Notes under the pieces: model-generated
What the model was told of the DNA's origin: nothing
Databases searched by the model: none
Seen by the model: only the letters and a program-made list of their open reading frames with translations
Source: a virus
Length of the DNA stretch: 27,582 nucleotides
IMG/VR virus record: IMGVR_UViG_3300032050_000658
Coordinates: 1-27,582 of that record
Strand: one strand, 5' to 3'
Position numbers and translations under genes: made by a program
Shown here: positions 1-8,100 of the stretch, piece after piece
How the letters are laid out: each line of letters begins with the position of its first letter
How positions within the stretch are numbered: position 1 is the stretch's first letter

Positions 1-404
1 GTTTCTGTAATGTCAAGTTGTTGAACTCATCACCCAGCGCGATCTGTTCTTGAAAGAGAGCATAGTCCTTCTCGCGTTGTGCGGCAGCAGCTGCGTCTCG
101 TAGTTCAGCGAGTTTTAGCTGGTATGTTTCTTCATACTGTAACTTAAGGGCGTTCTTTTGCTCCTCAGAGAACTGCGTTTCCTGGATTGCCTTAAGGTCA
201 TTCTCTTTTTGGATCTCGAGTTCCTTCTCTGCGCGCGCCTGCTCGTCCTCAATGCTAAGAACCGTAAATTCCTGTTGCATTGCGAGCAACTTATCATCGT
301 ATGCCTTCTGTTGCTCTTCTCGTTTCTTCTGACCGTCTGCTTGTATCTTGGTCTTGTCTTGCTGGTACTTAGCGTCGGCAGCCAATGTCAATGCTTCGAT
401 GGTC
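1..404. repeat. Terminal repeat, left copy
   Basis: Bases 1-404 align without gaps to 27179-27582. I counted 23 mismatches, about 94% identity. Bases 1-127 match perfectly; differences cluster at 128-242 and 335-341. Both copies encode the same coiled-coil stretch of the tape measure in the same frame. The two protein versions differ mainly at KAIQETQFSEEQ versus KALEETTFTEEQ, and at QADGQ versus QNDGQ. It is either the overlap of a circular contig at a strain-variable locus or a true internal duplication of the gene. Confidence 0.95.
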
Positions 405-1669
405 TTTGCAGACGCACCTTGCTTTTTCATTTCTGCAATATCAGCATCGGTCTTTTGCTTAGCGAACTCTAGAGCCTTGAGAGCACGTTCTTCATCGTTC
501 TTAATAGAGTCCAATGTGAACTGTTGCTGCAGCGCAAGTAGTTTCTCTTGGCCAGATTTCTCCAATGCAGCAAGTCTTTCCCTCTCGGCCTTGCGTTTGT
601 CGGCAGCAGCCTTGGCTTGTTCTGCGCGTTTCTCCTCGGCCTTCTTCCTTTCTTCTGCTTGACCTTTCTCAAAGTTGATAGTTTCTACCTTGATGTCGGT
701 CTGAGTGTCGGCTACCTCCTTGCGAAGTTGTTTGAGTTGTTTGATTTGTTCTTCGGTTGCGTCATCACCAAGAGCAATGATAGCAGCGATTGCGTCCTGT
801 CTCTTCTTGACCTCTGCATTTAATAGCTGAATCTTTGTCTCGTAGATTTTCTTTTCGCTGGCACCTTCTGCTTGTAGGATCTTTAAGCGACGGTTGATAG
901 AATCGATGTTCTTGTTCGCTGCAGAATCCACTGCATCATAGGAGTCGAGTACGGCTTGTGCATTGGCCTTGGTCTTTGCAGTCGCAGCGTCGTCGATTAG
1001 TCCACCCGATATGAATGATAGTACGTTTCGGATTCCGTCCACCACAACATTGATCGCATCGCTCAAGAAATCAAATTGTTCGATCGCCTTCTTAATAGGA
1101 TTGATGAGGGCAATGATCCCCACGATAAGTAGACCTACCGCAGTGACGATAAGTCCGATAGGGTTCAGACTCAACGTAATGTTGAATGCCTTGTTGATCG
1201 CGTTGAGAATCGCTGTACCTGCAGCAGCCGCCTTTTCTGCGACTTGTCGTCTGATGACAGCGATAGTTACTTTGTTCTCTGAGATTTCTCGAGCAGAGTT
1301 GACAGCAGAGATACCTTTCATCACGTTCATGACGATCTTACCCATTGCTTCGTTCTCGCCCGCAAGAACCTCGGCAGCGTTGGCTGCACCGTCGAAAGAT
1401 TCTCGGAACAGACCTATCGCTTTGCCTCCGTCAACACCGGTCTTTTCTGCAGCATCTCCTGCTTCTTTGCTTGCTTGCTTCATAGCCTCGAGTTTAGTCT
1501 TGGCTGCATCAAGATTGGTGTTGAGTTTTGATAGAGCCTCCGCTCCGTAGTCACCACTGTCGATCTGGTTCTGCAGTTGGACTACTGCTTCTTCCAGTTC
1601 TTCAACACTGGTGATCGCTTGTTGTACTCCGTTGACCTCAAGGGTAAACTCTAAGACTTCTTCTGCCAT
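1..1669 (-). CDS. Tape measure protein, N-terminal part (runs off left edge)
   Basis: Sets tail length and lies inside the tail tube during assembly. The frame opens at ATG 1669, one base after the stop of the upstream tail gene, and stays open for 556 codons to the window edge. Visible features: a predicted helical N-terminus (residues 1-75), one strong hydrophobic segment at about 171-189 (IGLIVTAVGLLIVGIIALI), then a long Lys/Glu/Ala/Gln-rich coiled coil from about 225 onward. The coiled coil contains related units built on the pattern KLLALQQQFT-SI-E-ERALKALE and KLLAMQQEFT-SIEDEQARAEKELE. A membrane-like segment followed by coiled coil is typical of tape measures. The C-terminal part is at 26424-27582, which supports a circular or circularly permuted genome. 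The true full length is uncertain because of the terminal repeat. Confidence 0.88.
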   Translation of the reverse strand, partial: MAEEVLEFTLEVNGVQQAITSVEELEEAVVQLQNQIDSGDYGAEALSKLNTNLDAAKTKLEAMKQASKEAGDAAEKTGVDGGKAIGLFRESFDGAANAAEVLAGENEAMGKIVMNVMKGISAVNSAREISENKVTIAVIRRQVAEKAAAAGTAILNAINKAFNITLSLNPIGLIVTAVGLLIVGIIALINPIKKAIEQFDFLSDAINVVVDGIRNVLSFISGGLIDDAATAKTKANAQAVLDSYDAVDSAANKNIDSINRRLKILQAEGASEKKIYETKIQLLNAEVKKRQDAIAAIIALGDDATEEQIKQLKQLRKEVADTQTDIKVETINFEKGQAEERKKAEEKRAEQAKAAADKRKAERERLAALEKSGQEKLLALQQQFTLDSIKNDEERALKALEFAKQKTDADIAEMKKQGASAKTIEALTLAADAKYQQDKTKIQADGQKKREEQQKAYDDKLLAMQQEFTVLSIEDEQARAEKELEIQKENDLKAIQETQFSEEQKNALKLQYEETYQLKLAELRDAAAAAQREKDYALFQEQIALGDEFNNLTLQK

Positions 1670-1670
1670 G

Positions 1671-4600
1671 TTATTCTGATGGTAATGTTAGGATTTTGAA
1701 TATGTAACCTACGCTGTTAATCGGTGTAGGCGTTTCTAATGATACGGGTTCTCCGATTGGAGTGTTGGTTATGTCTCTGCTGATTAGTAGTTCTTCGCCT
1801 ACGTAAAGTTGTAGGAACACGCTGTATGCGCTCGAAGGATATGCTGTCACTGTGTAACTACATTGTGCGTAATAGTTAGGATCAGCAAGAGTGAATTGCT
1901 GGATCGTATTGGTTACTCCACTATTGATAAAGATCTGACCGTCAGGAAAAGGTTCGTATGTTACACCGTTCTCGCTGATTCCCAACTGCAGGTTTGCTTC
2001 ATATTGGTCATTAAGCAATGTAGTCTGGTACGACATGTAGGTAACGTCGTTAGGCAACTCGTTGTTGTTGCAGTTTCCAAACTGTGTTACGGTCATTGCA
2101 CCAACGCCAGTAGGTCCGGTACAAGAACAGAATGGCATAGCACTGGTGAAAGGCTGTACTGTCGGGTTTACGGTCTGACCAAAACAAGTCTGATAGGTGA
2201 ATGATCTTGGCGCGATAGAGTTATTGGTAACCGACCAGCTAAAACATCCCGTACATCCAGCCGTTCCACCCGTGGCTCCTGTTGGTCCGTTAGGACATAC
2301 ACCTTGTAAGTAAGGCTCGAACCCTGTGAACGTCGATGTAGGTGTATTACAAGAACAGATCAACTGACATACTTGACCAGGAATGGATCCCAATACCTGT
2401 TGGTTGCTGAAACAGTCGATGTAAGAATAGTTGATCACATAGTTGTTGTTGTTGCAGACCGCCCACTGTTGGCATGATCCAATACATGGTGTGCCTGGGC
2501 CTGTGCCACCCGTGGTTCCTGTCGCACTGGTAGCTCCAGCGACTACGTCAACATCGCCTATCCTAATTAGTTGTACCTTAGTGACTCCTCCACCACCTAC
2601 TTGATAGTCCATGATTTTGGTAGGCAACCACCAAGAATTCGCAGCATAGATCTTGTCGTTGAACTTTAGGTTTGAGATGTCATCGTCGTGAATGAAGAAC
2701 TGACCTTCGGCAATGCGACCGTACGGACTATAATATAGGTTGTACCAATCTTGCCAATAAGAGTTCCAAACTGTATTGCTGGTACGACCCGTGATACCGG
2801 CTGTTATGGTATCGAATAAGTATGGATCGTTTTGCCAGTGTAGGTCCAGTGTCTGTGGGTTAGGAGGGAACTGTTCAAAACTAGAGACGAGTGGATAAGT
2901 TAATTGGTTCACCGCAGATCCAGCATCGTTCTTAAGGTGCCATGTACGTGGTGCAGATCTCTTTCCGTTATAGAACACTATTCGCGGTTTCGGAATGATA
3001 GGCTCTCGTCTACCTAAGGAATCCGTAGGAGCATTGTCTTTGGCAAGAGAAGGTATGATGAACTGTGCCGATGCAGTGTCTCCTGCTGTTGGTGTAGGAA
3101 TGCTTTGTAGCGGAGTCGGAGCAAAGATGCCCTTGATCTCCTGAGTATCCTTGATCAATTCGATTCCACTGTCGAGCTTGAACTGTCCGTAAGGCTTCTT
3201 GTTGTCTTGCGTGAAAAAGAAGTTCGAGAAGTCACTGTCCTCTTGGTCATTGTAGACCAGCTCGCGTTTTTGAGTCAAGAACAGTGGGCTGACCTTAAAG
3301 TCTTTGCTTCCGTCGAGTTTCAGCGACCAATCCAACTCGTCACCTTGAGTTACCCATTGGTCCCAAGGAGTAATCTCGAACGTTTTCTCTCCGTCCTTGT
3401 TGGGCTCGAGCACTAACCTAAACCTGTCGATCACACTCTTTAGAAAGTCCATCTGTTTAAAGTTACAGGGCATCACCTTGGTAGGATTCACAAAGGTAGG
3501 TGCTGCAGAAACAGTAAAGTCAATGTAAGGTGCATCTAAGAATCCTGAGAAAGAACCTACGTTAAACAGTTGGACCCTTACGCCTAAGCTAACTCCTGCG
3601 TTGATAGAATTGACAAATGGTACGATGTTGTAGCCAGCGTCGTTGCCCGACCCTACGGAGAAAGTATCGAAGTCTATCGTAGCACCTGTGTTGGTGTTGA
3701 TGAGATCCACTCGTATGTCTGCACCTAACGGGTTGGTAGTGATGGTTTCCCAGTCGACTCCAACGTTGATGGTATAAGAACCCGTTCCCGATACCAGGTA
3801 GTAACCGTTGTTGATATTGAAGTTGTTCCCAGGATCGTTAAAGATCGTAGGATCGTCATTGTAGTAGATGTATTGGTTGGCAGCTACTGGGCTATCATCA
3901 GAGTAAATACTGGCATTGCCCGTATTGTCGGGTGCTGCTTCAACTCGGGCGACGTTTTCGCTCAGCATGTAGAGAGCTTTCCAACGGTTGCTGTCAAAGA
4001 ACGCTCCCGTGAACCCATAGCCAGCTGTCTTAAAGATCTTCCTCCACACAGCGTCGATACGGATCGCAGGTTTGAGCTGAGACTGTTCCAATGGGTGGGA
4101 GTTCTGTGTGAATGATCTGGTGTAGCCGTGAGTCATCGTTGAGTTCTGTACCACTCCGTTGTTGTCGTAACGGTAACCCCACTCCACAAGAGGATATAGG
4201 ATGTCTCCGTTGAACAGACCCGTACCACCGGTGAAACCCGTTCCTGCGTTCCAGCTGTTGGTAATGTTGGTGTAGGTTTGGTCGTGTGTATACTCAGAGA
4301 AATCTAGCTCACAAAGGAATGCGTCTCCTACGGCTGCAGAGAAATCGTTGGTCTCTCCCATAAAGAGGACTTCATATTCCACTTGGTTTTCTCTACCGTT
4401 GAGATAGATGTTGACCAGACGGATGTTTCCACTTGCAAAGTAGAACCCGTCGGCCTGCACCCAAGCAGTAGCCTTTTGTGTTGCGTTGAATGTTACGCTG
4501 TTTACATCGAATACTCCTTGGAAAAACTGTTGGTTCTTAAAGGTATGTGGTAGACGGAACTGGCGACTAAAAGCACCCGCCGTCTGTTGGACGTTTTGGA

Positions 4601-4700
4601 CTTCCTCAACTGCAAACGACATCTTGATAGGATCCGCATCGTAAATGTCGAGCTGGACCGTCTGACCCGTTTGAGTTCTTGCGTATAGTTGTACTGCCAT
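1671..4700 (-). CDS. Large tail tip or baseplate-like protein with duplicated Cys-rich module
   Basis: A 1009-residue structural protein directly before the tape measure gene. The N-terminal 130 residues (DADPIKMSFAVEEV, then GAFSRQFRLPHTFKNQQFF and a G-IRLVNIYLNG stretch) match a pattern I associate with tail proteins of Bacteroidota phages. The middle is beta-rich with many aromatic residues. Residues about 739-802 and 816-877 form two related Cys-rich modules sharing C-x2-3-C, W-V-NN, Y-x2-CF-x-Q, CSC and a closing Cys. They are joined by a short collagen-like GPTGATGG linker. The C-terminal 130 residues look like a further beta domain. A role as tip, baseplate or host-contact protein is inferred from size and position. 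The gene sits 1 bp from its neighbour on each side, so it is co-transcribed. Confidence 0.72.
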   Translation of the reverse strand: MAVQLYARTQTGQTVQLDIYDADPIKMSFAVEEVQNVQQTAGAFSRQFRLPHTFKNQQFFQGVFDVNSVTFNATQKATAWVQADGFYFASGNIRLVNIYLNGRENQVEYEVLFMGETNDFSAAVGDAFLCELDFSEYTHDQTYTNITNSWNAGTGFTGGTGLFNGDILYPLVEWGYRYDNNGVVQNSTMTHGYTRSFTQNSHPLEQSQLKPAIRIDAVWRKIFKTAGYGFTGAFFDSNRWKALYMLSENVARVEAAPDNTGNASIYSDDSPVAANQYIYYNDDPTIFNDPGNNFNINNGYYLVSGTGSYTINVGVDWETITTNPLGADIRVDLINTNTGATIDFDTFSVGSGNDAGYNIVPFVNSINAGVSLGVRVQLFNVGSFSGFLDAPYIDFTVSAAPTFVNPTKVMPCNFKQMDFLKSVIDRFRLVLEPNKDGEKTFEITPWDQWVTQGDELDWSLKLDGSKDFKVSPLFLTQKRELVYNDQEDSDFSNFFFTQDNKKPYGQFKLDSGIELIKDTQEIKGIFAPTPLQSIPTPTAGDTASAQFIIPSLAKDNAPTDSLGRREPIIPKPRIVFYNGKRSAPRTWHLKNDAGSAVNQLTYPLVSSFEQFPPNPQTLDLHWQNDPYLFDTITAGITGRTSNTVWNSYWQDWYNLYYSPYGRIAEGQFFIHDDDISNLKFNDKIYAANSWWLPTKIMDYQVGGGGVTKVQLIRIGDVDVVAGATSATGTTGGTGPGTPCIGSCQQWAVCNNNNYVINYSYIDCFSNQQVLGSIPGQVCQLICSCNTPTSTFTGFEPYLQGVCPNGPTGATGGTAGCTGCFSWSVTNNSIAPRSFTYQTCFGQTVNPTVQPFTSAMPFCSCTGPTGVGAMTVTQFGNCNNNELPNDVTYMSYQTTLLNDQYEANLQLGISENGVTYEPFPDGQIFINSGVTNTIQQFTLADPNYYAQCSYTVTAYPSSAYSVFLQLYVGEELLISRDITNTPIGEPVSLETPTPINSVGYIFKILTLPSE

Positions 4701-4701
4701 A

Positions 4702-6144
4702 TTAGACGTATTGTGTTGTTACTGGTTGTGCCACAGTGAATTCGATTTCGTAGTTGAACATCTTTTGTCGAGCGTATGTTTGTACTTCGTAACTGCTAGA
4801 CTTGATGGTAACTGCGTAAGGTCCTTTGTTTTCGGGACTGTACCCAAGGACATGCGGACTGTTAAAGAGTCCTTTGAGAAACTCACTCTGTTCTTCGGTA
4901 ACCCAGTCTGTCATTGCGGTATATGTAGTCTCGATGGTCTTGTTGTTGACAGAGTCTCCGTAAGTAGCAGGTGACAGTGTGTTAGGACCATAGATGCCTG
5001 ACGAGTTGTACCTAGGTTCTTTATAGTATGTCTCTGTCTTGCTGGCGTACTTTTCTGTATTGCGTAGAGTAAAGTTGAACCAGTCACGACCACCTAGGTT
5101 GTTCAACCATGAGAATCTCCAACGGCCGAATCCACTAGGGTTACAGTCATCTATCACAAATTCCATCCTTTCACTGAGCGGGGCTCCAAGGGCGCAGCTA
5201 GATCCTGTTATGCCCGTAGCGGGAGCGGCGAACAGTTGGACAGTATATCGCTCGGTACCTGGCGCAATCGCTCCTATAAGGTTCGTTACGTCGGCAGGAC
5301 CGCAAGCGATCTGACCAACATTGTAGACGTATGATGCAGTGGTTCCTACGTTCACTGTGCAAGATGACCATGGACCACCTCCTGCACCCAGAGTATTGTA
5401 GACTTCATCGGTACCGTAAGGCACAGACGTTCCACCGTAGAAGAATGAGAACTGAGCAGCGTAGACATAAAAGCGAGTTCCTGTTCCGTCGGTACGGTTC
5501 CAGAAAGTAAGAGTATGTCGGTCATCGCTGGTAACCACGTTGGACCTTAGGTTGTTGGTGCCTGTCACCGAGTGCGATCTGTAAAGACCTGTGCTACCCG
5601 TGGCAGGTTTCATAGAGTAAGGACGGTCTGTAAGCGTAGGATTCACCTCGAACTCGTAGGTCTGCATTGCGTCCTTGTAGCCAGCGTGGAACCTAACGCT
5701 TGTTCCGGTGTTTCCCGTGGCAAGTACTACACCGTCTCCGCGAGCAGCGAGCCTGAAGGCGGGTGAACCTGCCGTATTGCCGATTCCGTTGTAGATCGTG
5801 AGCACACCGCCTGTCGCTCCGCGGTACTCTTCACCGGTCAGGACAAACATTTCACCGTTTAGAGTGGATCCCGTTCCCCACTGTAGGTTGATGTTCTGTG
5901 GATCTTCCAACAGTCCAACACTAGGATCTAGGTAACCCGCAGCAAAGGCTCCCAGGTTGATGATCCCGTAGCCGGCAGGGTTTGGTCTCTGCTTGAGACG
6001 GTTTACGAACTGTCCGTTCACGTAGACATCGAAGACGTACTTCATGTCGAGCTGCGCTGTCTTGTCGCTCAGGCACTGCCACACCAAGTCGGTGTAGGAC
6101 GGGTTCCATACGTATGGTCGGTGTTGTACTGATACTATGCTCAT
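4702..6144 (-). CDS. Structural tail protein, probably distal tail or tip component
   Basis: A 480-residue protein starting MSIVSVQHRPYVWNPSYTDLVW. It is rich in Gly, Thr, Tyr and Asn and has no membrane segment or enzyme motif, as expected for a beta-structured virion protein. The C-terminal third includes FGRWRFSWLNNLGGRDWFNF and later WVTEEQSEFLKGLF, segments I associate with tail proteins encoded just ahead of the tip gene in Bacteroidota phages. Its start overlaps the end of the -1 frame of the tail-assembly chaperone by 4 bases (6141-6144), and its stop lies 1 bp from the next gene. The exact tail position of the product cannot be told from sequence alone. Confidence 0.68.
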   Translation of the reverse strand: MSIVSVQHRPYVWNPSYTDLVWQCLSDKTAQLDMKYVFDVYVNGQFVNRLKQRPNPAGYGIINLGAFAAGYLDPSVGLLEDPQNINLQWGTGSTLNGEMFVLTGEEYRGATGGVLTIYNGIGNTAGSPAFRLAARGDGVVLATGNTGTSVRFHAGYKDAMQTYEFEVNPTLTDRPYSMKPATGSTGLYRSHSVTGTNNLRSNVVTSDDRHTLTFWNRTDGTGTRFYVYAAQFSFFYGGTSVPYGTDEVYNTLGAGGGPWSSCTVNVGTTASYVYNVGQIACGPADVTNLIGAIAPGTERYTVQLFAAPATGITGSSCALGAPLSERMEFVIDDCNPSGFGRWRFSWLNNLGGRDWFNFTLRNTEKYASKTETYYKEPRYNSSGIYGPNTLSPATYGDSVNNKTIETTYTAMTDWVTEEQSEFLKGLFNSPHVLGYSPENKGPYAVTIKSSSYEVQTYARQKMFNYEIEFTVAQPVTTQYV

Positions 6145-6431
6145 ATTGTCTTGTTCTTAAATTTAGCCATCATTTTCTGATGTTCCATTTCTAGTCTTTT
6201 TGCTTCGTCGCGTTTTCTTGCAAGGTAATTGAATGCTGTTCTAACATTGAGTCGAGATGCTCGTTCAAGTTCAAGAGGAGTCTCTCCCGCGCAGACGTAG
6301 AGTATGTCTTGCCAGGTTCGAGCAATCGTAGCAGGGTTTCTGACAGTTGGTTCACTGCTTGCGGATTCTTCTCCATCTCCGATCTTAAAGAGTCGACTAT
6401 AGCTTTTGTACAAGCTTCCGCGAACGCGAAA
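6141..6431 (-). CDS. Tail assembly chaperone, -1 frame extension (gpT-like)
   Basis: This -1 frame is open directly from the slippery site and reads FRVRGSLYKSYSRLFKIGDG onward for 96 residues to a stop at 6141. It has no ATG of its own near the junction; a TTG at 6413 is the only nearby alternative start. Joining 6937-6431 to 6431-6141 gives a 265-residue fusion. The extension includes TWQDILYVCAGETPLELERA and a basic helical end (YLARKRDEAKRLEMEHQKMM). It is the probable equivalent of lambda gpT, which reaches the tail tube protein while the G part binds the tape measure. The region 6191-6430 is coding in both frames. Confidence 0.78.
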   Translation of the reverse strand, partial: FRVRGSLYKSYSRLFKIGDGEESASSEPTVRNPATIARTWQDILYVCAGETPLELERASRLNVRTAFNYLARKRDEAKRLEMEHQKMMAKFKNKTI

Positions 6432-6937
6432 AAAAAAGCGGTAGCTCCTCTCATCGCATCGAGGTCCAGCTCTAGGAAATCATCGGCGTTGGCACCATGC
6501 TTTTTAGAATCGTACTCCTCGATCACATATGTTGTGCCCCAGTAGCCAGTGACTGGTCGGTAGAGAATCGCCAGTAGCTCGTGAGTCCTGTAGTCTGCGT
6601 TGTGACTGTGCATGATCAGCTCAGCGTCTGCGAGTTCTCCTACACTGATCTCGTCCATGTGAAGGAGCCCGTAGTGCTTGTCACCCAAACGGATCTCGGT
6701 CTGCAAGGGATTGTCTTCCTTCACCTCGAACAACTTCTGTACCTCGTTCCACAGTGGTACGAATTGGTAAGGTCTGAGCTTTCTGATGTCGTCTTCGGGA
6801 CAGCCTGATAAGTGGCTGATGATTCCTGCCGCAGCGTTGGTTCCTTCGTACCACGATTTCTCTCTCATGACGTAGAGATCTTTGAGTCTAACCTTGTCTA
6901 TGGTGTACTCTTCTTTTCCTATTTTGAATTTGATCAT
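6191..6937 (-). CDS. Tail assembly chaperone, zero-frame product (gpG-like)
   Basis: A 248-residue protein, MIKFKIGKEEYTIDKVRLKDLY at the N-terminus, whose gene sits between tail-completion genes and the tail tip genes. In lambda-type phages this position holds gpG and the frameshifted gpG-T, which bind the tape measure during tail assembly. The first 169 residues are shared with the frameshift product. After the T-run at 6429-6437 the zero frame continues for 79 residues (AFAEACTKAIVDSL and onward) to a stop at 6191. The start overlaps the upstream gene by ATGA (6934-6937). The function is assigned from gene order and the frameshift layout, not from a recognised motif. Confidence 0.8.
   Translation of the reverse strand: MIKFKIGKEEYTIDKVRLKDLYVMREKSWYEGTNAAAGIISHLSGCPEDDIRKLRPYQFVPLWNEVQKLFEVKEDNPLQTEIRLGDKHYGLLHMDEISVGELADAELIMHSHNADYRTHELLAILYRPVTGYWGTTYVIEEYDSKKHGANADDFLELDLDAMRGATAFFFAFAEACTKAIVDSLRSEMEKNPQAVNQLSETLLRLLEPGKTYSTSARERLLLNLNEHLDSMLEQHSITLQENATKQKD
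6429..6437 (-). other. Programmed -1 ribosomal frameshift slippery site
   Basis: On the minus strand the gene reads GC T TTT TTT TTC. The T TTT TTT heptamer (6437-6431) fits the X XXY YYZ rule in the correct phase for a -1 shift. The -1 frame is open from here to 6141. A small hairpin (TTCGC, loop GTTC, GCGGA) follows at once and may help pausing. Confidence 0.85.
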
Positions 6938-7368
6938 TTCTTAATTGTCTTAAAGTATAGTCTAACTTCGTCCTTCATATCGGACAAGATCTGTTCTCGT
7001 AGTCTGTTGGCTCTTGCTTGCCCTCCCATGCTGGTCCAGTACTGTGGCTGGATCCCGTAAGATCCTTTCTGATAACCACGGAACTCTGACAGACGGAAAG
7101 GACTAGAGTTGCGAGTCCCAAACTTGATTGTGTTGTAGTCGCCTGTTCCCAGGTTCGTATAGACACCGTACGCAAAGTAGCCGACCTTCACTGTGAAGTC
7201 GCCGCCTTTGGTTCCTACCTTTACGTCGAGACTAGATGCTAGTGCTCCGGTAGCGTAAGGGTTCTGACCTGGCTGAGGAATCTGCGTCTTGATCACGCGT
7301 TCCATCTCGTCTCGTAGTTCATCGAGACGTTTCTTAATCCTACTGCGTATTCTTGGTCCTAGGCTCAT
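6934..7368 (-). CDS. HK97 gp10-like head-tail or minor tail protein
   Basis: A 144-residue protein starting MSLGPRIRSRIKKRLDELRD. The start at 7368 is chosen because it overlaps the upstream stop as TAATG; a longer frame to 7521 would lie inside the preceding gene. The basic helical N-terminus followed by PYATGALASSLDVKV and YFAYGVYTNLGTG is the pattern of the HK97 gp10-like family, which takes part in joining heads and tails. It lies between the tail-terminator-like gene and the tail chaperone, the usual place for this family. The stop overlaps the chaperone start by 4 bases. Confidence 0.68.
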   Translation of the reverse strand: MSLGPRIRSRIKKRLDELRDEMERVIKTQIPQPGQNPYATGALASSLDVKVGTKGGDFTVKVGYFAYGVYTNLGTGDYNTIKFGTRNSSPFRLSEFRGYQKGSYGIQPQYWTSMGGQARANRLREQILSDMKDEVRLYFKTIKK

Positions 7369-7838
7369 TAGTATTCGATGAATGCAGCGTTGCAGAGATC
7401 CAACGGATTCTTGGTGATTATTTGTAGACTGGCTGACCAACCTGCGGTGCTTTGCTTCTGTGCTTCCACAAAAGGAGTACAGGTGATGGGAGCCGATATG
7501 TTTACGTCGAGCTGTCCCCAAGTGGTCAACCTAAACTTTGCCAGGATATCTTGAAGCACTGACAGTGTTGTGTCGTGTACCTCGAGCACTGCGGCGCGAT
7601 TCTTACGGGCTAGATCCATTACGATTAGGTTGGCGTTATAGATCGCGAATCCGTTTTGGAAAGTAACGTTCAGTGGCTGTAGGAACACATAGATGTACTG
7701 CTGTTCGGGATAGTCGGGTTCGTTAGTCTCGACGTCTGACAGAGCTATACTCCAGTTAAAGAACTTGACAGCAAGGTGAGAATCACAGATCTGTTGGAAG
7801 ATTCCTATGAGATCTTTGTATGTAGTCGGTGTTGCCAT
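7368..7838 (-). CDS. Putative tail terminator or tail completion protein
   Basis: A 156-residue protein, MATPTTYKDLIGIFQQICDS at the N-terminus. The core (YIYVFLQPLNVTF, then YNANLIVMDLARKNR and a helical segment with VLQDILAKF) has the alternating strand and helix look of small tail-completion proteins in Bacteroidota phages. No enzyme motif is visible. It overlaps the upstream gene by 1 base at 7838 and the downstream gene by 1 base at 7368, and sits just before the gp10-like gene, the classic position of a tail terminator. The assignment is mostly from context. Confidence 0.5.
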   Translation of the reverse strand: MATPTTYKDLIGIFQQICDSHLAVKFFNWSIALSDVETNEPDYPEQQYIYVFLQPLNVTFQNGFAIYNANLIVMDLARKNRAAVLEVHDTTLSVLQDILAKFRLTTWGQLDVNISAPITCTPFVEAQKQSTAGWSASLQIITKNPLDLCNAAFIEY

Positions 7839-8062
7839 TAGATTTGTTGATTTTTGTTCTTTTCAGATGTAGCAGCTTGTATAGCAGATACTGGGCCGAA
7901 TCCAAGTGTAGGAACATTCTGTCTTGCTTCTTGGATCTCTTGTGCTTTTTGAGTCTGCTCGATGAACTGGCTGACCGCAGCCTCGATCTTCTTCATGTCT
8001 GATTTGATCCTAGCGTTGCGAGCAGCAACTTTCTTGCGATGTAGTTTCTTTGCGATTCCCAT
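7838..8062 (-). CDS. Small basic helical protein, unknown
   Basis: A 74-residue protein beginning MGIAKKLHRKKVAARNARIK. The first half is strongly basic, the middle is a predicted coiled helix (IEAAVSQFIEQTQKAQEIQEA) and the tail is polar. I do not recognise the family. It is the first gene after the terminase block and its ATG lies directly next to a 21-bp repeat that looks like a promoter (8061-8081), so translation may begin at or very near the transcript start. A role with head or tail assembly is possible only by neighbourhood. Confidence 0.62.
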   Translation of the reverse strand: MGIAKKLHRKKVAARNARIKSDMKKIEAAVSQFIEQTQKAQEIQEARQNVPTLGFGPVSAIQAATSEKNKNQQI

Positions 8063-8100
8063 TTATAGTAAATATAAGTTTAGTGTTAGTTGATACACAA
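8061..8100 (-). promoter_or_regulatory. Putative phage promoter, copy 1 of a 21-bp repeat
   Basis: Bases 8061-8081 are identical to 22157-22177. On the minus strand the core is TATATTTACTATAA, close to the Bacteroidota -7 box TAnnTTTG with the final G replaced by A. A TTG is 21 bases upstream (8098-8100). The repeat is itself nearly palindromic (TTATA-GTAAA-TATAA). It lies in the only gap between terminase and the tail genes. A shorter match is at 24421-24429. Confidence 0.5.

Noticed and set aside
963-1550. Plus-strand frame of 195 codons
   Set aside because: It is antisense to the tape measure, where the minus frame has a clear tape-measure composition and no gap.
7369-7521. Longer N-terminus for the gp10-like protein
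   Set aside because: It would lie wholly within the upstream gene, and the TAATG overlap at 7368 gives a natural start.
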